A DNA stretch of 64,000 nucleotides from Arthrobacter sp. P2b (GTDB taxonomy: Bacteria; Actinomycetota; Actinomycetes; Actinomycetales; Micrococcaceae), in the NCBI RefSeq assembly GCF_900168295.1, contig NZ_FVZL01000005.1, forward strand, positions 62,001-126,000, in the 5' to 3' direction. A program made the translations under genes and the position numbers. Positions 1 to 8,983 of the stretch are shown piece by piece. The stretch's first letter is position 1. Every line of letters begins with the position of its first letter. The notes beneath the pieces are model-generated. The model did not search any database. It was not told where the DNA came from and worked only from the letters and a program-made list of their open reading frames with translations.

Positions 1-12
1 CGCGTTGGGCAT
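1..12 (-). CDS. Start of the gene after trpE (first 4 codons only)
   Basis: An ATG at 12-10 overlaps the trpE stop in an ATGA arrangement and opens the codons Met-Pro-Asn-Ala before the window ends. In many actinobacteria trpE is followed by a small Trp-associated membrane protein (TIGR02234), so that is the likely identity. Four codons cannot prove it. Confidence 0.4.
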
Positions 13-1574
13 CAGGCGTCCGTCCCGCCGGGGAGGGAGTCCGCCGAGATGTTCTGCAGGGAGCCGGCAGTGTGGACAGCCCGCAGCGGCGCGGCGGCCT
101 TGTTCACGGTTTCGAGTGCTTCGGTGGGGTTGACGGAGTCTGCCACGATGCCGCCGCCGGCCTGGACGTACGCGCGTCCGTCCCTGATCAGGGCAGAGCG
201 GATGGCAATGGCCATGTCCATGTCGCCGGCGAAATCGAGGTAGCCCACCACGCCGCCGTAGATGCCGCGGCGGTGCGGTTCCAGCTCGTCCAGCAGCCGC
301 AGCGCCCGCGGCTTGGGTGCGCCGGAGAGGGTGCCCGCCGGGAACGTGGCTTTCAGGACGTCATATGCCTTCGCGTGCGGCGCGAGCTCGCCCACCACGG
401 TGGACACCAGGTGCATGATGTGGCTGAAGCGCTCCACTTCCATGAACTGGGTGACGTCCACGGTTCCCGCGACGCAGACCTTGGACAGATCGTTGCGTGA
501 CAGGTCCACGAGCATGAGGTGCTCGGCACGTTCCTTCTGGTCGGCCAGGAGCTCCTCGGCGAGGGCTTTGTCCGCCTCGACGGTTTTGCCGCGCGGCCGG
601 GAGCCGGCGATGGGGTGCGTGATGACCTCTTCACCGGTGACGGTGACCAGTGCCTCGGGTGAGGACCCCACGATGGAGTATTCCCGGCCGTCGGCGTCCT
701 CGAGGCTGAAGATGTACATGTACGGACTGGGATTGGTGTTCCGCAAAACCCGGTAGACGTCCAGTGCCGAAGCGCTGCACTCCATTTCGAAGCGGCGCGA
801 GATGACCACCTGGAACACTTCGCCGTCCACGATGGCTTCCTTGCCGCGGTCCAGGGCGGCAAGGTACTCGGCTTCGTCCCAGCGTTCCTGGACACTGGAG
901 GCGAAGTCCAGGGCAGCGGGTGCCAGGACCGAGACAGGCTGCGCCACCGGGGTGCTGACCTGGGCCAGGAGTGCCTTGACCCGGGCCACGGCGTCGTGCC
1001 AGGCCTCGTCCACGCGCTCGGAGCTGTTGTCGAAGTTGATGGCGTTGGCGATGAGCAGCACGGTGCCGTCCACATTGTCGTGGACCGCCATGTCAGTCAC
1101 CAGGTTCAGCGCCATTTCCGGCAGCTGCAGGTCGTCCTCGGGCGGGCTCACCAGCCGCTCCCAGTGCCGGACCGTTTCCCAGCCAAGGAAACCCACCAGG
1201 CCGGAGGTGAAGGGCGGCAGGCCGTCGAACCGGTCGGTGCGCAGGGCGTCGATGGTGTCGCGGATGGCGTCCACCGGGCTGCCGTCCAGCGGCACTCCCA
1301 CCGGCGGCTCCCCCAGCCAGTGTGCGTTTCCGTCCTTGGTGGTCAAGGTAGCCCGTGACTTTGCACCGATAAACGAGTAACGGGACCAGGCACCGCCCAC
1401 TGCTGCAGACTCCATCAGGAATGTCCCGGGCTGGCCCTGCGCCAGCTTCCGGTACAGGCCGATGGGAGTTTCGGCGTCCGCGAGCACCTTGAGCCTGACG
1501 GGAATGACACGGCTGTGGCCGGCCAGTTCCCGGAATTCCTCCAGGCTCGGGCTGATGATTCCAAGGTCCTGCAT
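12..1574 (-). CDS. trpE: Anthranilate synthase component I
   Basis: TrpE converts chorismate to anthranilate, using ammonia from the TrpG glutaminase partner; it is the first committed step of tryptophan synthesis in the cytoplasm. The 520-residue length is normal. Residues 53-56 read LMES, matching the LLES-type element of the tryptophan feedback site. The C-terminal chorismate-binding half shows HPIAGSRPRG, LVDLSRNDL, TFPAGTLSGAPKPRA and YGGVVGYLDFAGDMD, all family hallmarks. The ATG at 1574 is chosen because the usual N-terminus follows it directly. It lies 120 bases downstream of hisI on the same strand, and its stop overlaps the next gene. No attenuator or T-box was seen in that gap. Confidence 0.97.
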   Translation of the reverse strand: MQDLGIISPSLEEFRELAGHSRVIPVRLKVLADAETPIGLYRKLAQGQPGTFLMESAAVGGAWSRYSFIGAKSRATLTTKDGNAHWLGEPPVGVPLDGSPVDAIRDTIDALRTDRFDGLPPFTSGLVGFLGWETVRHWERLVSPPEDDLQLPEMALNLVTDMAVHDNVDGTVLLIANAINFDNSSERVDEAWHDAVARVKALLAQVSTPVAQPVSVLAPAALDFASSVQERWDEAEYLAALDRGKEAIVDGEVFQVVISRRFEMECSASALDVYRVLRNTNPSPYMYIFSLEDADGREYSIVGSSPEALVTVTGEEVITHPIAGSRPRGKTVEADKALAEELLADQKERAEHLMLVDLSRNDLSKVCVAGTVDVTQFMEVERFSHIMHLVSTVVGELAPHAKAYDVLKATFPAGTLSGAPKPRALRLLDELEPHRRGIYGGVVGYLDFAGDMDMAIAIRSALIRDGRAYVQAGGGIVADSVNPTEALETVNKAAAPLRAVHTAGSLQNISADSLPGGTDA

Positions 1575-1694
1575 GGCTATGCTTTCCGCCTGTTCTTGTG
1601 AGGGCCGGCCTGGCCGGACGCCTTGAATGTTCTTGCAGAAGGCCGGGCTGCTGCTGCGACGGCAGCGGATGCCCCCGCGGCTACTGCTCCGGTT

Positions 1695-2138
1695 TCAGCC
1701 CGCCTGGGCCGTGGTGACGTTCAGCTCCCGGCCGTCGAAGCAGGTCCGGGTGCCGGTGTGGCAGGCGGCACCGACCTGGTCGACGCGCACCAGCAGGGCA
1801 TCGCCGTCGCAGTCCATGGCAACGGACTTTACCCACTGGACGTGGCCGGAGGTGTCCCCCTTGCGCCAGTACTCCTGCCGGGAGCGTGAGTAGAACGTCA
1901 CGCGGCCGGTGGTCATGGTCCGGTGGAGGGCTTCGTCGTCCATCCAGCCGAGCATGAGGACCTCGTTGGTGTCGAACTGCTGCACGACGGCGGCCACCAG
2001 GCCTGCGCTGTCGCGCTTCAGGGCGGCGGCCAGCGCGGAAGGCAACGGGCTTTCCGTGAGGGCCGCTGCAGGGGCGCCGGAGGGGGCTCCGGGCGCGGCG
2101 GAACCGGGGGTTTGGACGGGGGCGGGCTGCTCAGACAT
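1695..2138 (-). CDS. hisI: Phosphoribosyl-AMP cyclohydrolase
   Basis: HisI opens the purine ring of phosphoribosyl-AMP, the third step of histidine synthesis. The 147-residue protein is the single-function form, separate from HisE as in other actinobacteria. The core begins near residue 45 and shows [28 protein letters not shown], the metal-binding DCDGDALL and the cysteines in [10 protein letters not shown]. The first 35 or so residues are an Ala/Pro-rich tail not needed for the fold. A TAGACT hexamer ends 7 bases before the ATG, suggesting a leaderless transcript. It is cut off from hisF by a gene on the other strand, so it probably has its own promoter and may be co-transcribed with trpE. 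Confidence 0.96.
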   Translation of the reverse strand: MSEQPAPVQTPGSAAPGAPSGAPAAALTESPLPSALAAALKRDSAGLVAAVVQQFDTNEVLMLGWMDDEALHRTMTTGRVTFYSRSRQEYWRKGDTSGHVQWVKSVAMDCDGDALLVRVDQVGAACHTGTRTCFDGRELNVTTAQAG

Positions 2139-2145
2139 CAGGTCA

Positions 2146-2151
2146 AGTCTA
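2146..2151 (-). promoter_or_regulatory. -10 element of hisI (leaderless)
   Basis: TAGACT on the minus strand lies 7 bases before the hisI ATG, so transcription would start at or next to the start codon. No clear -35 is visible. The same spacing recurs at several other genes in the window. Confidence 0.5.
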
Positions 2152-2249
2152 GTGCCTTCGGCGGACCCGGATCGGATGTGAACAAAGGCACGCCAGCAGC
2201 CGCAGGTACGCTGCCCAACTTCCGGCCTCTCGTGCTAGTTTCACAAGTG

Positions 2250-2894
2250 ATGCATTACGTCGAACCGTCCCGAGAAGTCCTGGCCGAGACCCTGCTTGCG
2301 GCCGGTCCCGATGCGCCCACGCTGTGCAAGGGCTGGCGTACCAGGGATCTTGCCGCGCACCTGTACCTGCGTGAGCGCAAGGCTGCCGTGGGACTGGGCC
2401 TGATCATCAAACGCCTGGCCAAAGCATCGGACCAGGCGACCGCCAGGCTGGCCGCGAAGCTGACCACAGCGGAGGACTATGCCGGGCTGGTGAACACCTT
2501 CCGCGCCGGGCCGCCGGCCCTTTCCCCAATGAACATCAAGGCGCTGGACGAAAGCTCCAACCTCATTGAGTACTTTGTGCACACCGAGGACGTCCGCCGT
2601 GCCGTGGACCGCTGGGCGCCACGGGCCCTGGACGAGGCCTACTCCGACGCCCTGTGGGACGAACTCGTGAAGCGCGCCGCCATTTTGTACCGCGGCGTCG
2701 ACCTTGGCATCGTGCTCGTGCGCCCGTCGGGTCCCCGCCACGTCGCCAAGCGCGCACCGGTCTCGGTGGCCATTGTCGGCGAGCCGGGTGAACTGCTGAT
2801 GCACGCCCACGGCCGCACCCGCCACGCCCTCGTCACGTTCGAAGGCCAGCCGGACGCCGTCGCACTCCTCCAGTCAGCCGAAGTAGGGCTCTAG
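2250..2894 (+). CDS. TIGR03085 family protein (DinB/mycothiol-S-transferase-like fold)
   Basis: This 214-residue protein resembles the actinobacterial TIGR03085 family, related to the mycothiol-dependent maleylpyruvate isomerase N-terminal fold. The N-terminal LCKGWRTRDLAAHLYLRER and the central EYFVHTEDVRRA carry the conserved His and Glu residues that bind metal in related proteins. The biochemical role is unknown. The open frame runs upstream into hisI on the other strand, but the family N-terminus starts at the ATG at 2250; the GTG at 2247 is an alternative. A TAGTTT element at 2236-2241 suggests a leaderless start. It sits between hisF and hisI in the opposite orientation and splits the his genes. 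Confidence 0.8.
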   Translation: MHYVEPSREVLAETLLAAGPDAPTLCKGWRTRDLAAHLYLRERKAAVGLGLIIKRLAKASDQATARLAAKLTTAEDYAGLVNTFRAGPPALSPMNIKALDESSNLIEYFVHTEDVRRAVDRWAPRALDEAYSDALWDELVKRAAILYRGVDLGIVLVRPSGPRHVAKRAPVSVAIVGEPGELLMHAHGRTRHALVTFEGQPDAVALLQSAEVGL

Positions 2895-2972
2895 TCCCCA
2901 CCCGCACCCTAACCTCCCAAGCTCGGCCAGGGAACCCTGCGGGCGTGGGCCCACGGCTCAACCACCGAATCG

Positions 2973-3749
2973 TCAGCGGACTTCGAAGCCTGCTGCCCTG
3001 ATGGCGTCCTTGACCTGGTGCATCATGTCGTTCGGACCCCAGTGGAAAATCGATGCGGCCAGCACGGCGTCCGCACCTGCCGCCACCGCGGGCGGGAAGT
3101 GGGCCGGTTCCCCGGCGCCGCCCGAGGCGATGAGCGGAACCTTGACAGCAGCCCGGACCATGCGGATCATTTCCAGGTCGAAGCCGTCCTTGGTGCCGTC
3201 GGCGTCGATGGAGTTGAGCAGGATCTCCCCCACGCCACGGTCGGCGGCTTCCTTGGCCCATTCGATGGCGTCGATTCCGGTGCCGGTGCGCCCGCCGTGG
3301 GTGGTCACCTCGAAGCCCGACGGCGTGGGCTTGGATCCGGGGCGGGTGCGGCGGGCATCGACGGACAGGACGAGGACCTGGGAACCGAAGTGCCGGGTGA
3401 TTTCGTCGATGACGTCCGGGCGGGCGACGGCGGCAGTGTTGATGGCCGCCTTGTCCGCACCGAAGCGCAGCAGCTTGTCCACCTCGGCGACGCCGCGGAC
3501 GCCGCCGCCCACGCACAGCGGAATGAACACTTCCTCTGCGGTGCGGCGGACCACGTCGAAGGTGGTCTCGCGGTTGCCGGATGACGCCGTCACGTCAAGG
3601 AACGTCAGTTCGTCGGCCCCGGCATTGTCGTAGCGGTGCGCCAGCTCAACGGGATCCCCCGCGTCGCGGAGGCCTTCGAAGTTAACGCCCTTGACGACGC
3701 GTCCGGCGTCCACGTCAAGGCAGGGAATGACGCGTACTGCTACTGCCAT
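2973..3749 (-). CDS. hisF: Imidazole glycerol phosphate synthase, cyclase subunit
   Basis: HisF uses ammonia from HisH to make imidazole glycerol phosphate and AICAR from PRFAR. The 258-residue (beta/alpha)8 barrel has the expected catalytic aspartates: one in [14 protein letters not shown] near residue 11 and one in VLSVDARR near residue 130. Phosphate-binding segments such as CVGGGVR and IASGGAGEP are present. The ATG at 3749 gives the normal start. It is the last gene of the hisE-hisG-hisF run, 60 bases after hisG. HisH is not in the window. Downstream, before the converging TIGR03085 gene, there is a short palindrome (cgtgggcccacg) but no convincing terminator. Confidence 0.97.
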   Translation of the reverse strand: MAVAVRVIPCLDVDAGRVVKGVNFEGLRDAGDPVELAHRYDNAGADELTFLDVTASSGNRETTFDVVRRTAEEVFIPLCVGGGVRGVAEVDKLLRFGADKAAINTAAVARPDVIDEITRHFGSQVLVLSVDARRTRPGSKPTPSGFEVTTHGGRTGTGIDAIEWAKEAADRGVGEILLNSIDADGTKDGFDLEMIRMVRAAVKVPLIASGGAGEPAHFPPAVAAGADAVLAASIFHWGPNDMMHQVKDAIRAAGFEVR

Positions 3750-3809
3750 GGGAACTCCTGGAATGTTGCGGTTGGTACTGCTGCGCGTTGTGCTGCTGCG
3801 CGGGCCGGC

Positions 3810-4670
3810 TCAGATGCGGCAGGCGTGGATGCTGCTGACCAGGATGGCGCGGGCGCCGAGGTCGTAGAGCTCGTCCATGATCCGGTTGGTTTCCTTCTTG
3901 GGCACCATTGACCGGACGGCAACCCAGTCGGAGTCCCGCAGCGGGGAGACGGTGGGCGATTCCAGGCCGGGGGTCAGGGCGGCTGCCTTCTCCACGAGTT
4001 CCTTGCGGATGTCGTAGTCCATCAGGACGTACTGCCGCGCCACCAGGACGCCCTGCAGGCGCCGGATGAGGACGTCGATTTCCCTGGCGGTGCCGTTGGC
4101 GGCGCCGCCTGCGCCGGTACGGCGGATCAGGACTGCCTCGGACTTGAGGATCGGATCGCCGAAGATTTCCATGCCGGCGGCCTTGAGCGTGTTGCCGGTC
4201 TCCACGACGTCGGCGATGGCGTCGGCCACGCCCAGCCGGACCGAGGATTCCACGGCGCCGTCCAGGCGGACCACCTTGGCGTTGATGCCGCGTTCAGCCA
4301 GGTAGGTGCGGAGGAGTCCGTCGTAGCTGGTGGCCAGGCGCTTGCCCTCAAGCTCCTCAACCTTCCCGAAATCCCCGACCGGGCCGGCGAAGCGGAACGT
4401 GGAGGCGGCGAATCCCAGCGGAAGCAGCTCCTCTGCCTCTACCTCTGCGTCCAGCAGCAGGTCGCGTCCGGTGATGCCGACGTCGAGCGTTCCCTGGCCG
4501 ACGTACACGGCGATGTCGCGCGGGCGCAGGAAGAAGAACTCGATGTCATTGTCCGGGTCCACCATGACCAGTTCGCGGGTGTCGCGGCGCTGGCGGTATC
4601 CGGCTTCGGACAGCATGGCGGAGGCGGCTTCGGACAGGGATCCCTTGTTGGGGACGGCTACTCGCAGCAT
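3810..4670 (-). CDS. hisG: ATP phosphoribosyltransferase (long form)
   Basis: HisG joins ATP and PRPP, the first and feedback-controlled step of histidine synthesis. At 286 residues it is the long form: two periplasmic-binding-protein-like catalytic domains followed by a C-terminal ACT-like regulatory domain (about residues 210-286), the site where histidine inhibits this family. The start VAVPNKGSLSEAA and the segment LATSYDGLLRTYL are typical, and no HisZ partner is needed. The ATG at 4670 is preceded by AAAGATTTCCC without a strong ribosome site. It lies 88 bases after hisE and 60 before hisF. Confidence 0.96.
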   Translation of the reverse strand: MLRVAVPNKGSLSEAASAMLSEAGYRQRRDTRELVMVDPDNDIEFFFLRPRDIAVYVGQGTLDVGITGRDLLLDAEVEAEELLPLGFAASTFRFAGPVGDFGKVEELEGKRLATSYDGLLRTYLAERGINAKVVRLDGAVESSVRLGVADAIADVVETGNTLKAAGMEIFGDPILKSEAVLIRRTGAGGAANGTAREIDVLIRRLQGVLVARQYVLMDYDIRKELVEKAAALTPGLESPTVSPLRDSDWVAVRSMVPKKETNRIMDELYDLGARAILVSSIHACRI

Positions 4671-4758
4671 GGGAAATCTTTCTGGATTGGGAGGTCTAGG
4701 TGTTCAGGCAGTGCAGGCCACAGCGGGCACGGCGGCTCGAGGCGCGCCGGACCGGTGG

Positions 4759-5022
4759 CTACAGATGCTTGTAGACGTCTTCCAGGGTCAGGCCTTTGGC
4801 GAGCATCAGAACCTGCAGGTGGTACAGCAGCTGGGAGATTTCCTCTGCCGCGGCTTCATCGGATTCATATTCGGCAGCCATCCAAACCTCGGCTGCTTCC
4901 TCAACGACTTTTTTGCCGATGCCGTGAACACCGGACTCCAATTCAGCGACGGTGCGGGAGCCTTCCGGGCGGGTGGCTGCCTTCTCGCTGAGCTCAGCGA
5001 ACAGCGTCTCGAAATTCTTCAC
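4759..5022 (-). CDS. hisE: Phosphoribosyl-ATP pyrophosphatase
   Basis: HisE removes pyrophosphate from phosphoribosyl-ATP in the second step of histidine synthesis. A longer open frame begins at 5100, but the family N-terminus is [14 protein letters not shown], which is preceded by a GTG at 5022 with GGAGG just upstream. That gives the usual 87 residues. The all-alpha MazG-like fold shows [15 protein letters not shown] and [13 protein letters not shown], whose acidic residues bind magnesium. It follows ribH by 95 bases on the same strand and leads into hisG. Confidence 0.93.
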   Translation of the reverse strand: MKNFETLFAELSEKAATRPEGSRTVAELESGVHGIGKKVVEEAAEVWMAAEYESDEAAAEEISQLLYHLQVLMLAKGLTLEDVYKHL

Positions 5023-5077
5023 GCCCTCCAGCCTACTTGCTGCGGCCCGAAGGGCGCTTCCCGGGCCGTTGCATGAC

Positions 5078-5109
5078 GGGCGCGATGTGAGCGAATACAC
5101 ACCGCGCCC
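5078..5109 (-). terminator. Hairpin between ribH and hisE, possible attenuator
   Basis: On the minus strand GGGCGCGGTGTG pairs with CACATCGCGCCC across an 8-base loop, a 12-bp stem with one G-U pair. No U-tract follows, so it is not a classical intrinsic terminator. A second smaller GC hairpin lies just downstream. It may reduce or process read-through from the rib operon into hisE. Confidence 0.4.
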
Positions 5110-5117
5110 CTCGCATG

Positions 5118-5603
5118 CTAGGAGTACTGCTTGAGGACGACGGCGGTGGCCAGCGCCGCCGTGACGGCCTCGTGTCCCTTGTCTTCCTTGGACCCGGGGA
5201 GGCCGGCGCGGTCCAGGCCCTGCTGTTCGGTGTCGCAGGTGAGGACGCCGAAGCCCACGGGTACGCCGGTGGCCACGCTGACGTCGGTGAGTCCCGACGT
5301 CGCGGCCTGGCAGACGTAGTCGAAGTGCGGCGTGCCGCCGCGGATGACGACGCCGAGGGCCACGACGGCGTCGAAGTGCGGTGCCAGCCGCGCGGCAGCG
5401 ACCGGCAGTTCGAAGCTGCCGGGAACGCGCAGGACGGTGGGCTCGGCGATGCCGGCATCCTTCGCCGCGCGCAGGGCTCCGTCGAGGAGTCCGTCCATGA
5501 TCTGGGTGTGCCAGCTGGCCGCCACGATCGCCAGCCGCAGTTGCGACGTTTCGGCGGGGTTGAGGGTGCTGAGGTCGATGTCGGGGGCGCCGTGTCCGCT
5601 CAT
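5118..5603 (-). CDS. ribH: 6,7-dimethyl-8-ribityllumazine synthase
   Basis: RibH condenses the ribityl-aminopyrimidine with 3,4-dihydroxy-2-butanone 4-phosphate to form lumazine, the direct precursor of riboflavin. The 161-residue protein has the usual core: [49 protein letters not shown] with the catalytic His, and [10 protein letters not shown]. It normally forms a 60-mer or pentamer. It is the last rib gene, 17 bases after ribA. The ATG at 5603 fits the family start. Confidence 0.97.
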   Translation of the reverse strand: MSGHGAPDIDLSTLNPAETSQLRLAIVAASWHTQIMDGLLDGALRAAKDAGIAEPTVLRVPGSFELPVAAARLAPHFDAVVALGVVIRGGTPHFDYVCQAATSGLTDVSVATGVPVGFGVLTCDTEQQGLDRAGLPGSKEDKGHEAVTAALATAVVLKQYS

Positions 5604-5620
5604 AAGTTCGTTTGTTCCGT

Positions 5621-6352
5621 TCAGTCTTGTTCGTGGATAAAAGTGTCGGGGGTGGTCACGGGCACAGCTGCCACGTGGTTGTCCAGGATCAGGCGGTGCT
5701 CCATCCGGTCCTTCTTGGTCTGCAGGTAGCGGATGTTCTGGTCCCGGGACGGTACTTCGGTGGGGACCATCTCCACTACCTTGACGCCGGCACGTGCCAG
5801 CCTGTTCTGCTTGTCCGGATTGTTGCTCAGCAGCCGGACCTCGTGGAGGCCCATCTCGGCAAGCACCTGGGCTGCGGCGTTGTACGAGCGCGCATCCACC
5901 GGGAGTCCCAACTGCTCATTGGCCTCCACCGTGTCGAAGCCGGCCTCCTGCAGCGCGTAGGCCTTGATCTTGTTGGCGAGGCCGATGCCGCGGCCTTCCT
6001 GGCCGCGCAGGTACAGCAGTGTGCCGCCATGCTCGTGGATCACCTCAAGCGCATAGGCCAGCTGCTCGCCGCAGTCACAACGGTACGAGCCGAACACGTC
6101 ACCCGTGAGGCATTCGGAGTGCAGGCGGACCAGGGGTGCCTTGCCGTCGCGGGGAGGGTTGGGGGAACTCACGGCCAGGTGTTCAACGCCGGTCACAAGG
6201 TCTGTCCATGCCTGCGCCACGAAATCGCCGAAAGCGGTGGGCAGCTGCACGATGGGGCCGCCGCTGACCGGATGGGGCACAACACCGCTGCCGGTGCGCC
6301 CTGTCCGGTGGCCATCCTGGTGCATGCCGTCGCTGGCTGCGGACGCCGTCAT
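5621..6352 (-). CDS. ribA: GTP cyclohydrolase II (stand-alone)
   Basis: RibA opens GTP to the first pyrimidine intermediate of riboflavin synthesis. The three zinc cysteines appear in [19 protein letters not shown] and the GTP-binding [10 protein letters not shown] follows. The 243-residue protein has a 30-residue non-conserved N-terminus before [10 protein letters not shown]. In many bacteria this domain is fused behind RibB. Here the two are separate frames joined by an ATGA overlap: the ribB TGA and ribA ATG share bases 6349-6352. Both halves are complete, so this looks like a natural split and not a damaged gene. Confidence 0.95.
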   Translation of the reverse strand: MTASAASDGMHQDGHRTGRTGSGVVPHPVSGGPIVQLPTAFGDFVAQAWTDLVTGVEHLAVSSPNPPRDGKAPLVRLHSECLTGDVFGSYRCDCGEQLAYALEVIHEHGGTLLYLRGQEGRGIGLANKIKAYALQEAGFDTVEANEQLGLPVDARSYNAAAQVLAEMGLHEVRLLSNNPDKQNRLARAGVKVVEMVPTEVPSRDQNIRYLQTKKDRMEHRLILDNHVAAVPVTTPDTFIHEQD

Positions 6353-7116
6353 CTTGTCTCCTTCTTCCCGCCCGGAACCTCCCGGGCGCTGTCGTGGGGA
6401 ATCCCCGGCCCTGCTGCGAGGTAGGCCGCCAGGTCCTCAATGGAGACCAGGGGGCAGCCATGCTCTGCCGCAAAGGCGCGGAGCCCGTCCAAACGCATCA
6501 TCTCGCCGTCGTCGTACACCACTTCTGCAATGACGCCCACCGGCTCAAGGCCGGCCAGGCGGCACAGGTCCACCGCGGCCTCGGTGTGGCCCGGGCGTTC
6601 CCGCACACCTCCGTCAACTGCACGGAGCGGAAATATATGCCCCGGCCGGGTGACTGACGCGGGCACGGACTGCGGATCCGCCAGCACCCGGGCCGTGAGG
6701 GCCCGGTCCGTGGCCGAGATCCCTGTGCTGACACCCACGGCCGCATCGCAGGAGACAGTGTAGGCGGTTCCCTTGGCATCTTCGTTCACTTCCACCATGG
6801 GCGGCAGTGCCAGGGCATCCGCGCGGTCGCCGGAGAGCGGGACGCAGATGACGCCGGAGCTGTAGCGGATGGTCCATCCCATCAGCGCCGGGGTGGCGTG
6901 CTGGGCGGCGAAGATGATGTCGCCTTCGTTTTCCCGGTCCTCGTTGTCCACCACCAGCACGGGCCGTCCGGCGGCGATCGCCCGTACTGCTTCCTCGATG
7001 GAATCAAGTGCGCGGCCAGGTTCCGCCTGGGCGTTGCCGGCCAGGGCACTGCCGGTCCCGGAACCGGCGACGGCGGCGCCGGTCACCTCGGGCTGGAGCC
7101 GGAGGGCGGCGTTCAT
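6349..7116 (-). CDS. ribB: 3,4-dihydroxy-2-butanone 4-phosphate synthase
   Basis: RibB converts ribulose 5-phosphate to the four-carbon unit used by lumazine synthase. The signature [15 protein letters not shown] carries the metal-binding acidic residues, and [26 protein letters not shown] carries the second active-site segment. The open frame extends to 7281, but the upstream part is out-of-frame ribE sequence; the ATG at 7116 overlaps the ribE stop as ATGA, giving 255 residues. About 40 residues precede the conserved core and about 20 non-conserved residues follow it, where a fused RibBA would continue into its cyclohydrolase. Confidence 0.95.
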   Translation of the reverse strand: MNAALRLQPEVTGAAVAGSGTGSALAGNAQAEPGRALDSIEEAVRAIAAGRPVLVVDNEDRENEGDIIFAAQHATPALMGWTIRYSSGVICVPLSGDRADALALPPMVEVNEDAKGTAYTVSCDAAVGVSTGISATDRALTARVLADPQSVPASVTRPGHIFPLRAVDGGVRERPGHTEAAVDLCRLAGLEPVGVIAEVVYDDGEMMRLDGLRAFAAEHGCPLVSIEDLAAYLAAGPGIPHDSAREVPGGKKETR

Positions 7117-7757
7117 CGCGCGCCTCCTTCGGCAGCGGCAGGGCGGGACGTGCTGAACGCCAGCAGGCGTTCGGTGTACTTGGCCAGGACGTCCACCTCG
7201 AGGTTGACCCGGCTGCCCGTACGCTTGGCGCCCAGGCCGGTCTCCGCCAAGGTGGTGGGAATCAGACCCACTTCGAACCATGGCTCCGGTTCGGTGGCGG
7301 CACTGACGGCCGTGACGGTGAGGGATACGCCGTCGATGGCGATGGACCCTTTTTCGGCGATGTAGCGGGCCAGGTTGACGGGCACACCGAAGCGGAGCCG
7401 TTCCCAGTTGCCCAGCGGCTCGCGCTCCAGCAGGACTCCCACCCCGTCCACATGGCCCTGCACCACATGGCCGTCCAGCCGTCCGCCGGCCGGGACGCAG
7501 CGTTCCAGGTTCACGGAGTCGCCCGCAGCGAGTTCGCCGATGGTGCTGCGGACCAGGGTCTCCCCCATGACGTCCACGCTGAACTCCTTGCCGTCAATTT
7601 CCGTGGCCGTCAGGCAGACACCGTTGACTGCGATCGAGCCACCCAGGGCAAGGCCCTCCGTGGTGCTTGGTGCCTGGAGCCGGACTGTGGCGCTAGTGTC
7701 GCCGTCACGGTCCACGGACAGGACGTGTCCCTGTTCGGCAATAATTCCGGTAAACAT
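7113..7757 (-). CDS. ribE: Riboflavin synthase, alpha chain
   Basis: Riboflavin synthase dismutates two lumazine molecules into riboflavin and the pyrimidine precursor. The start [12 protein letters not shown] is the family hallmark and fixes the ATG at 7757, although the frame is open to 7916. The 214 residues form two tandem lumazine-binding barrels: the first includes [12 protein letters not shown], the second [14 protein letters not shown], and the junction holds [14 protein letters not shown]. The ATG shares one base with the ribD stop (TGATG) and the ribE stop overlaps the ribB start by 4 bases, so the genes are translationally coupled. The symbol ribC is used for this gene in some species. 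Confidence 0.96.
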   Translation of the reverse strand: MFTGIIAEQGHVLSVDRDGDTSATVRLQAPSTTEGLALGGSIAVNGVCLTATEIDGKEFSVDVMGETLVRSTIGELAAGDSVNLERCVPAGGRLDGHVVQGHVDGVGVLLEREPLGNWERLRFGVPVNLARYIAEKGSIAIDGVSLTVTAVSAATEPEPWFEVGLIPTTLAETGLGAKRTGSRVNLEVDVLAKYTERLLAFSTSRPAAAEGGAR

Positions 7758-8983
7758 CAGTAGCCTCCCTGGGCTTGCTCCGCGCTGCCGCGGGACGGTT
7801 GTGGGTTGAGTGCTGGTTGTGGATCGAGGGCAACAGTCCGTTGCGGTCTCAGGTGAAGTCTCAGGTCGCGGCCCAGCGTACGCACCGCACCGCCGTCGGA
7901 CGCGTCCCACTCCCACTGCTGGGCGTCCGGAAGGCTGGTGATGCCCAGGCCGTTCAGGGCCGGGGTTCCGGACCCCAGCAAGGTGGGGGCGAGGTACACG
8001 ATGAGTTCATCGACCAGCCCGGCGGTGAGGAATGCGCTGAGGATGCGCGAGCCTCCCTCCACCATGATGTGGCGGGCGCCGGATGCGTAGAGCGTGGACA
8101 GGGCCTCCCGGGGTTCCCGGGTGGGAAGGTGCACGGCCAGGCCGTCGTCACCGCGGATGGCGGCCCCGGCCGGGATATCGCGGAGTCCCATGACGGCACG
8201 CACCGGCTGCTTTGCAGCGGGTGCTCCCTGGGGATCACGGGCTGTCAGCCTCGGATTGTCCACCAGCACAGTCTGCGTGCCCACCAGGATGGCGTCGATG
8301 CGGGTGCGGATGGCGTGATTGTCGATCAGGGATTCCGGGCTTGAGATCCACTGGCTGGTGCCGTCCTCGGCGGCGATGCGGCCGTCGAGGGTCTGCGCGA
8401 TATGCAGCGTGACGAAGGGACGCCGGGCAGCCACCGCCTCGAACCAGCGGCGGTTCAGGTCCAAAGATTCGGCGGCGCCGAGTCCGCTGCGGACCCGGAC
8501 CCCCGCGGAACGGAGCGTTGCGGCTCCGCCGGCGGCGGGGTCATGGGGATCATCCACGGCGTACACCACGTCGGTGATACCGGCGGCGATGATGGCCTCG
8601 GCGCAGGGGCCGGTACGGCCCACGTGGTTGCACGGCTCCAGCGTCACCACCATGGTGCATCCGGCCAGGTCCAGCCCTGCGGCGTTGGCCTGCTCGATCG
8701 CGTCAGCCTCCGCGTGGGCAGTTCCCGCGCCGCGGTGGAATCCGGTGACGAGGGTGCGGCCTTTGGGATCGACGACGACGGCGCCCACCAGCGGGTTCGC
8801 TCCGCGCGGCCCCTGCAGGGCTGCTTGGAGGGCAGCCTCCATGGCAGCGGTTTCAGTGGCGCTGAAGGCTGTGACGATTCCGGCGGCGGAACTCAGTCCC
8901 GGGTGTCCGGATGGCAGGGTTCCAGTGGCGTCCTGACGGAGGTTTTGGCTTTGCGCCGTAACCGGCGGGTTGCTGACCGTCAT
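7757..8983 (-). CDS. ribD: Bifunctional pyrimidine deaminase/reductase
   Basis: RibD carries out the deamination and side-chain reduction steps of riboflavin synthesis. The N-terminal deaminase has the zinc motif GTAHAEADAI followed by TLEPCNHVGRTGPCAEAI. The C-terminal reductase starts near residue 190 with RPFVTLHIAQTLDGRIA and contains the NADPH-binding IMVEGGSRILSAF. The first 40 residues before FSATETAAMEAAL are non-conserved, so the true start may be internal, but no better start codon is present. The ATG at 8983 overlaps the stop of a 27-codon leader ORF by 4 bases. It is the first large gene behind the FMN riboswitch. Confidence 0.95.
   Translation of the reverse strand: MTVSNPPVTAQSQNLRQDATGTLPSGHPGLSSAAGIVTAFSATETAAMEAALQAALQGPRGANPLVGAVVVDPKGRTLVTGFHRGAGTAHAEADAIEQANAAGLDLAGCTMVVTLEPCNHVGRTGPCAEAIIAAGITDVVYAVDDPHDPAAGGAATLRSAGVRVRSGLGAAESLDLNRRWFEAVAARRPFVTLHIAQTLDGRIAAEDGTSQWISSPESLIDNHAIRTRIDAILVGTQTVLVDNPRLTARDPQGAPAAKQPVRAVMGLRDIPAGAAIRGDDGLAVHLPTREPREALSTLYASGARHIMVEGGSRILSAFLTAGLVDELIVYLAPTLLGSGTPALNGLGITSLPDAQQWEWDASDGGAVRTLGRDLRLHLRPQRTVALDPQPALNPQPSRGSAEQAQGGY

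Noticed and set aside
6349..7116. Frameshift in a fused ribBA gene
   Set aside because: Both domains are complete and the junction is a clean ATGA overlap like its neighbours, so a natural split is more likely.
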